15,173 nucleotides of DNA from Prevotella sp. UBA7764 (GCA_002481295.1 DLDU01000059.1:1-15173), one strand, 5' to 3'. Positions 7,208-14,041 are shown, counted from the first letter of the stretch. Translations and numbers: made by a program. Notes: generated by a model not told the origin, from the sequence alone.

Positions 7208-7240
7208 AGGATGCCGTGAAGTAATGTCCCCCGGCATCCT
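7208..7240. other. Stem-loop between the DXS-like gene and the CMD/cupin gene
   Basis: AGGATGCCG (7208-7216) and CGGCATCCT (7232-7240) form a perfect 9-bp stem around a 15-base loop. It lies 52 bases past the DXS-like stop and 48 bases before the CMD/cupin start. No T-run follows on either strand, so it is not a standard intrinsic terminator; it may be a processing or attenuation structure. The rest of 7161-7291 shows nothing else that I can name. Confidence 0.55.
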
Positions 7241-7291
7241 ACAAACATGATACCACGAATCAGACTTTGGTAGAAGAAAGTTTTAAGGCTA

Positions 7292-9061
7292 TTACTTACT
7301 GCCTTTGACAACTTTCAGAATGTCGTCGGCTATCTGCTGATCCTGAAGATGGTTATCGGTGAGTAGCTGATTGACATCATAACGATCATAGAGCGCCTTA
7401 CGCACACCGAAGTTGAGCACACGCATTGCCGATGGTCCGTAGAATCGGGCCACGGTCTCGCCGTAGCCTCCGTCAAGGCCACCGTCCTCAATGGTTGCCA
7501 CGAGACTATGGTCAGCTTTCAGTTCGTTGAGAAGCTGCTCGTCTAAGCCGGAGAGATAGCGGGGATTGATGAGTGTGGCGTCAATGCCTTTCTCAGCAAG
7601 GAGCTGCCTCACGGCCTCACCCTTCTGGAAGAAGTCGCCCACGGCGATGATGGCCACATCCTTGCCACGGTGCGCCACAACAGCCTTGTTGAGGTCGCTA
7701 TAGTCGCTGTCGACGGCCACCGTGGAATGTGCGGCACCAAAAGCGGGCACGCGGATGGCCACCGAGTACTTATCCTGACGGATAGCCCAGCTCTCCATAG
7801 CCTGAAGCTCTTCCCATGTGGTAGGTGCGAGATACACCAGGTTGGGGATATGGCTGATCATCGGGATGTCGAAGAAGCAGATATGAGTGAAGTCGTTCAT
7901 GCTATAGACGCTGGCGCCAAGTACGTTGATTACTGCAGGATTGCCGTTGACGGCGAGGTCCTGAGCGAGCTGGTCGTAGGTGCGCTGCAGGAAGGTGGCG
8001 TAAGTGCTAAACACCGGATGGGCACCTCGCTTTGCCATGCCTGACGCCAGGGCCACGCCTTCCTCCTCAGCAATGCCTACATCGACAAACTGCTTACCAG
8101 CAGCCTGTCGGCGCTCCTTAGTGAAGCCCAGTGCTGCCGGCACAGCGGCAGTGATAACCACGAGCTTCTCATCGCGTTTCATCTCTTCGAGGAGCCAGTT
8201 GCCAAGAAGCATAGTCATCGATTCTTCTCCCTGCGACGGGTTAAGCGGACTACCATCTTCGAGGTGGAAAGGCATGCTATAGTGCCAGCGCTCTTTGTCG
8301 GCAACGGCGGGTGCGTAGCCGTGGCCTTTCTCTGTGTGGATGTGCACCACCACAGGATGGTCAATGTCCTTAACCTTACGGAAGGCCTCTACAAGACTGG
8401 CAACGTCGTTACCTTGCTCTACATAGAGATAGTCAAAGCCGAAAGCGCGGAAGTAGTTGCACTCCGCCTTACCTTGGGTCTCGCGCAAGAGTTTGAGGTT
8501 GCGGTACAGACCACCGTGATTCTCGGCGATGCTCATCTCGTTGTCGTTGACCACGATGATGATGTTCGTACCCAGCTCAGCAGCGGTGTCGAGTCCCTCG
8601 AAGGCCTCACCACCCGAGAGCGAGCCGTCACCGATGACAGCGATGACATTCTCCTTTCCACCGAGAATGTCACGACCCTTCTGCAAGCCAGTAGCCAAAG
8701 CAATGGAAGTAGAGGTGTGACCAATCTCGAAGTTATCATAGACAGGACTCTCCAACGGAGAAGAATAGCCTGAGATGCCGTTCATACGGCTTACGTCGAG
8801 GAAGCCCTCCTTGCGTCCGGTGAGCATCTTATGAGGATAGCTCTGGTGCGACACATCGAAGACTATCTTGTCTTCGGGCGCATTGAACACATAGTGCAGG
8901 GCCACGGTAGCCTCGGTGAAGCCCAGGTTAGGCCCGACATGGCCTCCGTGATGGCTCACGCGGTTAAGCACACCCTGGCGCACTTCATCGGCTACGACAC
9001 CGAGCTGTTCAATATTCAGTGATTTCAAGTCCTTGGGACTGTTGGTGTTTTCTATATACAT
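7292..9061 (-). CDS. DXS-like thiamine diphosphate enzyme (divergent, short form)
   Basis: A 589-residue enzyme with the three-domain layout of 1-deoxy-D-xylulose-5-phosphate synthase, shorter than the usual ~620-640. Present: H41 (GGH) and H72 (SHQSYPHK), the ThDP motif G144-D-G through N172 (VNDNEMSI), KGHGYAPA with WH at 259-260, the catalytic-type glutamate E332 in GIAEEE, R360 in FLQRTYDQ, and H393 in DFTH. Changed relative to E. coli DXS, by eye: AEQH has become AEEE, the DRAG segment holding Arg420 has become LGASV, and the YPRG segment holding Arg478 has become VPAFG. Two arginines thought to bind the substrate phosphate seem to be missing. Similar ~580-residue paralogs occur in Firmicutes. 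It follows an aldo/keto reductase by 27 bases, so a catabolic or detoxifying ketol role is possible. The isoprenoid function is doubtful. Confidence 0.85.
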   Translation of the reverse strand: MYIENTNSPKDLKSLNIEQLGVVADEVRQGVLNRVSHHGGHVGPNLGFTEATVALHYVFNAPEDKIVFDVSHQSYPHKMLTGRKEGFLDVSRMNGISGYSSPLESPVYDNFEIGHTSTSIALATGLQKGRDILGGKENVIAVIGDGSLSGGEAFEGLDTAAELGTNIIIVVNDNEMSIAENHGGLYRNLKLLRETQGKAECNYFRAFGFDYLYVEQGNDVASLVEAFRKVKDIDHPVVVHIHTEKGHGYAPAVADKERWHYSMPFHLEDGSPLNPSQGEESMTMLLGNWLLEEMKRDEKLVVITAAVPAALGFTKERRQAAGKQFVDVGIAEEEGVALASGMAKRGAHPVFSTYATFLQRTYDQLAQDLAVNGNPAVINVLGASVYSMNDFTHICFFDIPMISHIPNLVYLAPTTWEELQAMESWAIRQDKYSVAIRVPAFGAAHSTVAVDSDYSDLNKAVVAHRGKDVAIIAVGDFFQKGEAVRQLLAEKGIDATLINPRYLSGLDEQLLNELKADHSLVATIEDGGLDGGYGETVARFYGPSAMRVLNFGVRKALYDRYDVNQLLTDNHLQDQQIADDILKVVKGSK

Positions 9062-9088
9062 ATTTCTTTATCTTTACTTTTTTATTAT

Positions 9089-10033
9089 TTACCCCTCCAT
9101 CGTGTGCTCCCACTCGCCACGGGTGTCCACGCCGATTGCATCGGCGGCCCTTTCGAGGGTAGCTACCTCCTCATCGGTCAGACGGACGTTCTTGGCCTTT
9201 GCAGCCTCAAGGACGTGCTTAGTCTTGGTGGCACCGATGATGGGTGTGGTTCCTTTGGTCAGTGCCCAGGCGATGGCGGTCTGCGAGCAGCTCAGGCCAT
9301 AGCCGCTGCCAATTTCCGTAAGGGTGTCGGTGAGAGCCTGTATCTTGTCGAGCACGGGATTGTATTTCTGTCCACGGGCGGAATCGGCCGGAAGCGGATG
9401 CTCCGCGTTGTATTTGCCGGAGAGTGCCCCCTGCTCCAGGACCATGTAGGCCCAGAAGTCGATGCCGTTCTCCTTGCAGTAGTCGAGCACGCCGCCCTTC
9501 TCACTCGAACGGTAGAGCAGTGAATAGTGGTTCTGCACGGCACTGACCTTGAAACCCGCCTCGCCGAGAATGTCATTGGCCCGCTTGATTTCCCGGATGT
9601 TGTGGTTGCTCACCCCGACACGCTTCACCTTGCCAGACTGCAAGAGGGGAATCAGTCCGGGTGTCCAGCGCTCCACGTCCATGGGATTGTGAATCCAATA
9701 GATGTCCACGTAGTCGATGCCCAGGCGGCGCAGACTGCCCTCAAGCATGTGGCTGACAGCCTCCTGCGTGCCGTCGGCAATCTGTGGCGTGAACTTTGTG
9801 GAGACCTCTATGTCCTCTCGCTTCACGTCCTTGATGAACGCTCCGAGGACGTTCTCAGACGCCCCCATGCCATAGACGGCTGCCGTGTCCCAAAGGCTTA
9901 GTCCATTGCCCATTGCCGTGTTGAAAACCTCGTGAAGCGCGTTCACGTCTGTGTGGTTGCCGAAGACCTGGTCGGCTCCTGCGGGACCGTCGCCCCAGCT
10001 CCATGTGCCTAATGCGATGCTGTTTTTCTTCAT
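9089..10033 (-). CDS. Aldo/keto reductase
   Basis: A 314-residue NAD(P)H-dependent aldehyde/ketone reductase with a TIM-barrel fold. The catalytic tetrad is visible: D49 (LWDTAAVYG), Y54, K80 (STKF) and H115 (DIYWIHNP). Family landmarks LEGSLRRLGIDYVDIYWIH, GKVKRVGVSNHN and the C-terminal cofactor-binding segment GTTPIIGATKTKH are all in place, and length is normal. It is first in an operon with the DXS-like gene (27-base gap) and diverges from the AraC regulator at 10186. An AraC regulator beside an aldo/keto reductase recalls the E. coli yqhC-dkgA arrangement for reactive aldehydes. The similarity of layout is only suggestive. Confidence 0.93.
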   Translation of the reverse strand: MKKNSIALGTWSWGDGPAGADQVFGNHTDVNALHEVFNTAMGNGLSLWDTAAVYGMGASENVLGAFIKDVKREDIEVSTKFTPQIADGTQEAVSHMLEGSLRRLGIDYVDIYWIHNPMDVERWTPGLIPLLQSGKVKRVGVSNHNIREIKRANDILGEAGFKVSAVQNHYSLLYRSSEKGGVLDYCKENGIDFWAYMVLEQGALSGKYNAEHPLPADSARGQKYNPVLDKIQALTDTLTEIGSGYGLSCSQTAIAWALTKGTTPIIGATKTKHVLEAAKAKNVRLTDEEVATLERAADAIGVDTRGEWEHTMEG

Positions 10034-10058
10034 GTTACTTTGTTGATTTTATCTGCTG

Positions 10059-10066
10059 CAAAATTA
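10059..10066 (-). promoter_or_regulatory. -7 box for the aldo/keto reductase operon
   Basis: Minus-strand TAATTTTG matches TAnnTTTG and ends 25 bases before the ATG at 10033, giving a leader of about 20 bases. No clear -33 TTTG is seen. A short inverted repeat, GGTA-AAAGA-TACC, lies in the same intergenic region and could be an AraC operator. Confidence 0.55.
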
Positions 10067-10153
10067 CGCGTTTTTATTGGCAGAGGGCTTAACCGAATAT
10101 GGGTAAAAGATACCTTTTTTACGGAAAGAGGCCATCGTCTGACTTTTTATGAT

Positions 10154-10161
10154 TATCTTTG
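10154..10161 (+). promoter_or_regulatory. -7 box for the AraC regulator at 10186
   Basis: TATCTTTG matches the -7 consensus. The upstream in-frame TTG at 10159 falls inside this box, so it cannot be the start. This supports the ATG at 10186, with a leader of about 20 bases. Confidence 0.6.
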
Positions 10162-10185
10162 TCTCCGACAAAAGACTTTAGGGCT

Positions 10186-11088
10186 ATGGCAAAGATAGAG
10201 ATTGTGGACAACGTGAACGACTACGTGCGCTATGTCGGGGCGGAAGAGCTGCACCCGCATGTGGCGGTCATTCACTATGACGAGCTGGACCACGTAAGGC
10301 ACAGCCTGAACAACTATCATGTTTACGGACTGTTTCTGCAAAAGGAGTTTCCCTACAACCTTTCTTATGGCTTGGGAAGCTACACGACCACCGACGGCTC
10401 ACTCCTTGCCGTCGCTCCGGGACAGATGGGTGGCATGTCGGACGACGGAACCATTATTCATCTTCATGGCTGGGTGCTGATGTTCGACCAGGACTTCATT
10501 CACGGGACAGACCTTGAAAGGCATATGGAGGATTTTCACTTCTTCAACTACAACAATAACGAGGCCTTGCAGATGAAGTCCGACGAGAAGCGGGTGCTTG
10601 TCACTATTATCAAGATGATTCGTAGGGAGTTGAAAGACAATGTCGGAGCCGATTTGACCGACGACATCGTCAGGACATATATCCTGCTCGTCCTGCAATA
10701 TTGCCAAAGGTTCTACGACCGCCAGTTCCACGAGGAGGTTTCTTCGGAAAAGAACGACCTGCTGGTCCGCTTTCAGAAGGTGCTCGAGATGTATTATGAG
10801 AAGCAGCTGCAAATCAAGAACGGCACGCCAAGCGTAGCCTATTGCGCCGGCGAGCTGTTCCTCTCACCCAATTACTTTGGCGACGTGATCAGGACAACTA
10901 CCGGCGACACGGCCTCCCATTACATCCGTCGTTTCGTCATCGACAAGGCCAAGAGCCTGCTGGTAAGCGGAAAGACCGTCACCGAGACCGCCGACAGCCT
11001 TGGCTTCGATTATCCGCAACATTTCACGCGGGCATTCAAGAAAGAGACGGGGCTGTCGCCGTCAGCGTTCTTGGGAAGCATCAGATGA
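10186..11088 (+). CDS. AraC-family transcriptional regulator
   Basis: A 300-residue regulator starting at MAKIEIVDNV. Residues about 20-130 form a cupin-type effector domain (HVYGLFLQKEFPYNLSYG, AVAPGQMGG). Residues about 215-297 form the AraC helix-turn-helix pair (AGELFLSPNYFGDVIRTTTG, then ADSLGFDYPQHFTRAFKKE and TGLSPSAFL). The start was chosen over an in-frame TTG 27 bases upstream because that TTG lies within the promoter -7 box. It diverges from the aldo/keto reductase/DXS-like operon, which it probably controls. It converges on the ABM protein gene with six bases between stop codons. Confidence 0.92.
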   Translation: MAKIEIVDNVNDYVRYVGAEELHPHVAVIHYDELDHVRHSLNNYHVYGLFLQKEFPYNLSYGLGSYTTTDGSLLAVAPGQMGGMSDDGTIIHLHGWVLMFDQDFIHGTDLERHMEDFHFFNYNNNEALQMKSDEKRVLVTIIKMIRRELKDNVGADLTDDIVRTYILLVLQYCQRFYDRQFHEEVSSEKNDLLVRFQKVLEMYYEKQLQIKNGTPSVAYCAGELFLSPNYFGDVIRTTTGDTASHYIRRFVIDKAKSLLVSGKTVTETADSLGFDYPQHFTRAFKKETGLSPSAFLGSIR

Positions 11089-11097
11089 CAGCTGTCA
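11086..11097. repeat. 12-bp perfect palindrome spanning two convergent stop codons
   Basis: TGACAGCTGTCA is a perfect palindrome. Its first three bases are the TGA stop of the AraC gene, and its last three, read on the minus strand, are the TGA stop of the ABM protein gene. No T-tract is adjacent, so it does not look like a terminator. Confidence 0.7.
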
Positions 11098-11544
11098 GCG
11101 ACGGATGAAGTGCTCGTCGGCTGCCGGTATGGAAGAAGTGTCGTTGATATAGCGCTCTACTTTCATGTGCAAATCATACTTCTCACGGAGACGGGCCAGC
11201 GACTTCATCATCGGCGAGGCATGATGGGAATCGATGGCTTCCTGACTGCTCCAGCTGTCTATCAGTAAGACGGTCTCGGGGTCGGAGAGGGAAAGGAAAT
11301 AATCATAGCGGAGATTGCCCTTTTCCTGACGGATGGAGTCTGCAATGCCGCTGCGCTCCATCTCTTCTACGAATTTTCGTGCACTGCCATTCGAGCCTTG
11401 ATAGTAAAGGTTGACAGTTATGGGCTTTGTTGTCTTATTGTCTGTCATGGTCGTTGTCGTTAGATGTGATTGGGCGTATATGCTCATCGGACAGGCCAGC
11501 AACATGGCAAGTGCTCCGATGATGGTGCTGATACGAATGCTCAT
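11095..11544 (-). CDS. Exported ABM-fold (putative quinol monooxygenase) protein
   Basis: A 149-residue protein with an N-terminal signal peptide (hydrophobic 8-22, cleavage likely near YAQS) and an antibiotic-biosynthesis-monooxygenase-type ferredoxin-like domain at about 41-132. Landmarks are ITVNLYYQG at the first strand, GNLRYDYFLSLSDPETVLLIDSW in the middle, and the HxxSPMMKSLARL helix near the C terminus. ABM proteins act on quinols or aromatic substrates without cofactor; the substrate here is unknown. A later in-frame Met (residue 34) would give a cytosolic form, but the upstream residues look like a genuine signal. It lies 12 bases after the flavin reductase-like gene on the same strand, forming a two-gene operon. 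Confidence 0.82.
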   Translation of the reverse strand: MSIRISTIIGALAMLLACPMSIYAQSHLTTTTMTDNKTTKPITVNLYYQGSNGSARKFVEEMERSGIADSIRQEKGNLRYDYFLSLSDPETVLLIDSWSSQEAIDSHHASPMMKSLARLREKYDLHMKVERYINDTSSIPAADEHFIRR

Positions 11545-11556
11545 TGTTGCGGATGA

Positions 11557-12126
11557 TTATCTACCTTTGCTTTCTTTCCATTCCTTGCCCATCTTGATGC
11601 AGTCGCCAGCGATGTCGCCGGTGTGGATATACTTATAAGAAGGCATCTCAAAGAGGATGGGCTTAATCTTTGACCAGTCGGGCTTACCCTTGTCGTCGGT
11701 CATTCCCTTGCTGACATACGTAGCATCGACCGTGCAGACGATATTGTCGAAATGGTCGATCTGCCAGTCGTCCACCATCGTGCATTCCATCACGAGGTCG
11801 GAGTCGCTGATGATGGGCAATCCGTTCTGTCCCTCCGTAAACGCAAAGACACTGCTTTTGTCAACCTTGTTGCCGCTGATGCTGCCGCAATAGTCCGCAG
11901 CGGCAAGCATCTTGTCGTTGATAAGGTTGATGCTGACTTTCTTCGTGGCAAGAATGTTCTCCAAGGTCTTTGTCTTATGGAGACTGAGTGTGAGGTGCTT
12001 ATGACTGACAATGCCGACGTGCGCCACAGGCATGAAATTAACCTTTCCCTCTGTGTCCTTAGTACCCAACACTGCTGCCAACGAGGGATAGAGCGCGAAT
12101 ACCGAACCAATGTTTTCTTTTTCCAT
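11557..12126 (-). CDS. Flavin reductase-like (FMN-binding split barrel) protein
   Basis: A 189-residue protein of the flavin reductase/split-barrel family, starting MEKENIGSVFALYPSLAAV. The core shows KVNFMPVAHVGIVSHKHLTLSLHKTKTL, the FMN-binding strand region, and KKVSINLINDKMLAAADYCG, a typical flavin reductase-like motif. VMECTMVDDWQIDHFDNIVC follows later in the fold. It would bind FMN in the cytoplasm and reduce flavin or a small substrate. The start was set at 12126 and not at an in-frame ATG at 12162, because 12162 lies inside the promoter -7 box. The next gene, 12 bases on, encodes an ABM monooxygenase, and the pair may form a flavin- or quinone-linked module. Confidence 0.88.
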   Translation of the reverse strand: MEKENIGSVFALYPSLAAVLGTKDTEGKVNFMPVAHVGIVSHKHLTLSLHKTKTLENILATKKVSINLINDKMLAAADYCGSISGNKVDKSSVFAFTEGQNGLPIISDSDLVMECTMVDDWQIDHFDNIVCTVDATYVSKGMTDDKGKPDWSKIKPILFEMPSYKYIHTGDIAGDCIKMGKEWKESKGR

Positions 12127-12159
12127 TTGCCTATATGTTCTTTTGTTTAATGTCCGGTG

Positions 12160-12167
12160 CAAAGGTA
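12160..12167 (-). promoter_or_regulatory. -7 box for the flavin reductase/ABM operon
   Basis: Minus-strand TACCTTTG matches TAnnTTTG. It overlaps the alternative ATG at 12162 and so rules that start out. The leader to 12126 would be about 28 bases. Confidence 0.65.
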
Positions 12168-12239
12168 GGTATAATACCTGAACGAGGAGATACCCTAAAA
12201 ATGGATATAGTTACTATATTTACAGCTTTGCTATGCAGA

Positions 12240-12279
12240 AGTTCAAACAGAACAGAATTCTGTCCGTATTCTTTGAACT
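12240..12279. repeat. Nested palindrome: possible operator or stem-loop
   Basis: AGTTCAAA (12240-12247) and TTTGAACT (12272-12279) are perfect inverted repeats, and inside them ACAGAATTCTGT (12252-12263) is a perfect 12-bp palindrome. It lies in the ~300-base gap between the flavin reductase promoter (12167) and the flavodoxin stop (12469). No T-run follows. The rest of this gap contains no gene I can support; a stretch open on the plus strand at about 12320-12447 could be a decayed C terminus, but I do not recognise it. Confidence 0.5.
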
Positions 12280-12468
12280 TTGAGATAAAAAGCATTTTCT
12301 TAGCAAATAAAGAAACCAAGATATAAGAAGAACGCCAAGGCAGATTTGGTCGCGAGCATTTCCTTTATACCGAAACGTGGATGACTTTACTGACTCACCG
12401 TTGAATGCAGTAGAGCTATCCCAGTTTCTGCAAGCCTTAATTTCTTAGGCGATTGTCGTCAAAGCTGA

Positions 12469-13179
12469 TTATTTCCTCTTCACTATCTTCTTTCCATCCA
12501 TGATGACGAGGCCTGGCGTGGTGCCCTGGACTCTGCGCCCCCCCGACAGGTCATAAGCCAATTGATGCTTCTGCTTGCTGATAGTGGGGGCGTTGATGGC
12601 TGTAGCCTCATTGAGGTGAACATCATTCACCCACTGGCTGATGAGGCTTCGGCGATTGGCGTGACGGGCATTGTTGATCCACAGACTCGGCGACGCAAAG
12701 GAGCCGCCGGGGATAAGCCGGTGGGCGTCCTCCTCCACTCCACTGATGCTACTGCTATAGCTCGACACCATCAAGTAGAGTTGCTTGGTGGCCAGCTCCG
12801 TGCGGTTCATGAAGAGGAAAGTCTGTGTCACCGCTGCCATCTGACTCCACCACAACGGAGTGCCGATGACCACGCGGTCGTAGTCTGCCCAGTTGATATC
12901 CAGTGGCTCGATAGTCGGATAAGAGCTGAGCGCGTCGGGGTTGTCGCGGATGGCATTGAGCAGCTGCGTGCCCTTGGCATAGTTGTTCAGCTCATAACCG
13001 CCACTCTTGTCGGTGGGCTCAATGCGCAACACGTCGGCGTCAATGATGCTGCTGAGGTCGTCCACCATCTCCTTCACGTGGTTGGTGTAGCTGTAGTAAA
13101 CAATCAAAGTCCTGGCCTCTGATACAGAAGCCGACAGCACCATAGCGAGTGCCAAAGCAATCAGTCTTATCGTTTTCAT
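12469..13179 (-). CDS. Exported flavodoxin-like protein with C-terminal sorting-type tail
   Basis: A 236-residue protein with a cleavable signal peptide (residues 1 to about 22, ending VSEA) and a flavodoxin fold at about 23-188. TLIVYYSYTNHVKEMV supplies a modified FMN phosphate loop, without the usual S/T-x-T-G-x-T spacing. DRVVIGTPLWWSQMAAVTQTF matches the conserved flavodoxin aromatic motif, and MVSSYSSSISG follows. After a linker, residues 208-236 read AYDLSGGRRVQGTTPGLVI then MDGKKIVKRK. This resembles the C-terminal tail (YDLxGRRV...GlyIxxGKKVxxK) of many Prevotella secreted proteins and type IX secretion substrates, with one extra Gly. Export and possible surface display are therefore predicted, odd for a flavodoxin. 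The gene follows the deleted hydrolase by 12 bases. Confidence 0.85.
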   Translation of the reverse strand: MKTIRLIALALAMVLSASVSEARTLIVYYSYTNHVKEMVDDLSSIIDADVLRIEPTDKSGGYELNNYAKGTQLLNAIRDNPDALSSYPTIEPLDINWADYDRVVIGTPLWWSQMAAVTQTFLFMNRTELATKQLYLMVSSYSSSISGVEEDAHRLIPGGSFASPSLWINNARHANRRSLISQWVNDVHLNEATAINAPTISKQKHQLAYDLSGGRRVQGTTPGLVIMDGKKIVKRK

Positions 13180-13191
13180 ATACTCTACTCA

Positions 13192-13566
13192 TTATTTTAA
13201 ATAGTTGTTGAAGAATGTCGTGATGCGGTCAAATAGTATTTTGTCCATTTGGTCGTAAAGGAAACCACGCTCAGCGAGTGTCTGGGCATAGAGCCCAGAA
13301 GCCTGTTCCTTCACAGCGCCAAAGGGACCGCACACGGCAACGGCGGCAAGACGCCCCTGCGCATTCTTAGGTTTATAGACATCGGCCGCGAGTTCAAAGC
13401 CGAAATGGTTGTGGAAGGAGACCTTCTCATGCTCCACCTTCTCACTCTTTGGAAACACCTTGTCCCACTCTTGTGTCATCTTCAACTGTGTCATTTCCTC
13501 TGTGTTTTGTGCCCCTGCCGTGATAAATGCCATCAACATAGCCAAGGCGATGAATATTCTTCTCAT
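13192..13566 (-). pseudogene. Alpha/beta hydrolase with large internal in-frame deletion
   Basis: The open frame encodes 124 residues: a signal peptide (1-19, ending TAGAQ) and then the N-terminal region of a Bacteroidetes secreted alpha/beta hydrolase (about 28-103, including HFGFELAADVYKPK and AVCGPFGAVKEQASGLYAQT). At about residue 103 it jumps straight to the extreme C-terminal sequence YDQMDKILFDRITTFFNNYL. Family members as I recall them exceed 300 residues, so roughly 200 are missing, including the nucleophile elbow GxSxG-type motif and the acid. The frame is kept, so a short stable peptide could be made, but hydrolase activity is not possible. The junction maps near 13257. The start at 13566 fits the promoter at 13590-13597; an upstream extension to 13821 is implausible. 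Confidence 0.8.
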
Positions 13567-13589
13567 AATGAATGTTTTGTGTACAGCTG

Positions 13590-13597
13590 CAAAGTTA
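13590..13597 (-). promoter_or_regulatory. -7 box for the hydrolase remnant/flavodoxin operon
   Basis: Minus-strand TAACTTTG matches TAnnTTTG and ends 23 bases before the ATG at 13566. This promoter also serves the flavodoxin downstream, so it is likely still useful although the first gene is broken. Confidence 0.6.
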
Positions 13598-13868
13598 CAG
13601 ACTTTCATCTTTACGGCCCGTACCCCGATTACGGCAAGAATAACCAAGAATACGGATTGATTTACATGAACTTTGTATTTCTTTCTTCTGTCTATAATCA
13701 AGGCTGCAACGTCCGCAATCTTGGTAGTTGTCGTTCGGAAAATAATGCGTAACTTTGCCAGCGATGAACAAAGCATTAGCTGATAACTATTAAAAATTAA
13801 ATATATGTGGTTGGGCAGCAAAGATAAAATTTTATATTAGGTTTCTTGCCAATTCCAAACAAAAAGCG
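13598..13868. other. Gene-free stretch with two orphan -7 boxes
   Basis: No gene is supported here. TAACTTTG at 13750-13757 (plus) is followed by a nine-codon ORF starting at 13764 (MNKALADNY). TATCTTTG lies at 13826-13819 on the minus strand, facing the first. Either box could drive a small RNA, or be a chance match in AT-rich DNA. A plus-strand stretch near 13610-13675 encodes an odd peptide (YGPYPDYGKNNQEYGL) that I cannot assign. Confidence 0.35.
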
Positions 13869-13876
13869 TATCTTTG
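13869..13876 (+). promoter_or_regulatory. -7 box upstream of the small-ORF/alpha-CTD-like gene cluster
   Basis: TATCTTTG on the plus strand. A 12-codon ORF (MKVDKWSINEIL) starts at 13891, 14 bases after the box, and may be a leader peptide or chance. Transcripts would run on towards the genes at 14042 and 14242. Confidence 0.5.
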
Positions 13877-14017
13877 CATATTATAGGAAATGAAAGTAGA
13901 CAAGTGGAGCATTAATGAAATTTTGTAACCATTTTGTTACTTTTACCTATCACGGTTATAAGCAACTTGTTCGTTTTTAGATAGTTATTAGGTCTTGAAG
14001 ATTTTTGGACCACCAAG

Positions 14018-14025
14018 TATTTTTG
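14018..14025 (+). promoter_or_regulatory. Possible second -7 box before the 56-residue ORF
   Basis: TATTTTTG fits TAnnTTTG and ends 16 bases before the ATG at 14042. There is no convincing -33 element, and such boxes arise easily in AT-rich sequence. Confidence 0.4.
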
Positions 14026-14041
14026 CAAGACCAATTTTGAC

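Noticed and set aside
7208..7240. Stem-loop as an intrinsic terminator
   Set aside because: Stem is good but no T-run follows on either strand, so it is listed only as a stem-loop.
8264..8773. 169-residue plus-strand open frame
   Set aside because: Shadow of the DXS-like gene; the opposite frame has all the conserved motifs.
10159..10185. TTG start extending the second AraC protein by nine residues
   Set aside because: The TTG overlaps the -7 promoter box, so it would lie upstream of the transcript.
12127..12162. Upstream ATG extending the flavin reductase by twelve residues
   Set aside because: The codon lies inside the TACCTTTG promoter box, and the added residues are not part of the conserved fold.
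13567..13821. N-terminal extension of the hydrolase remnant to 13821
   Set aside because: It starts from a TTG inside another promoter box and precedes a clear signal peptide starting at 13566, whose own promoter is at 13590-13597.
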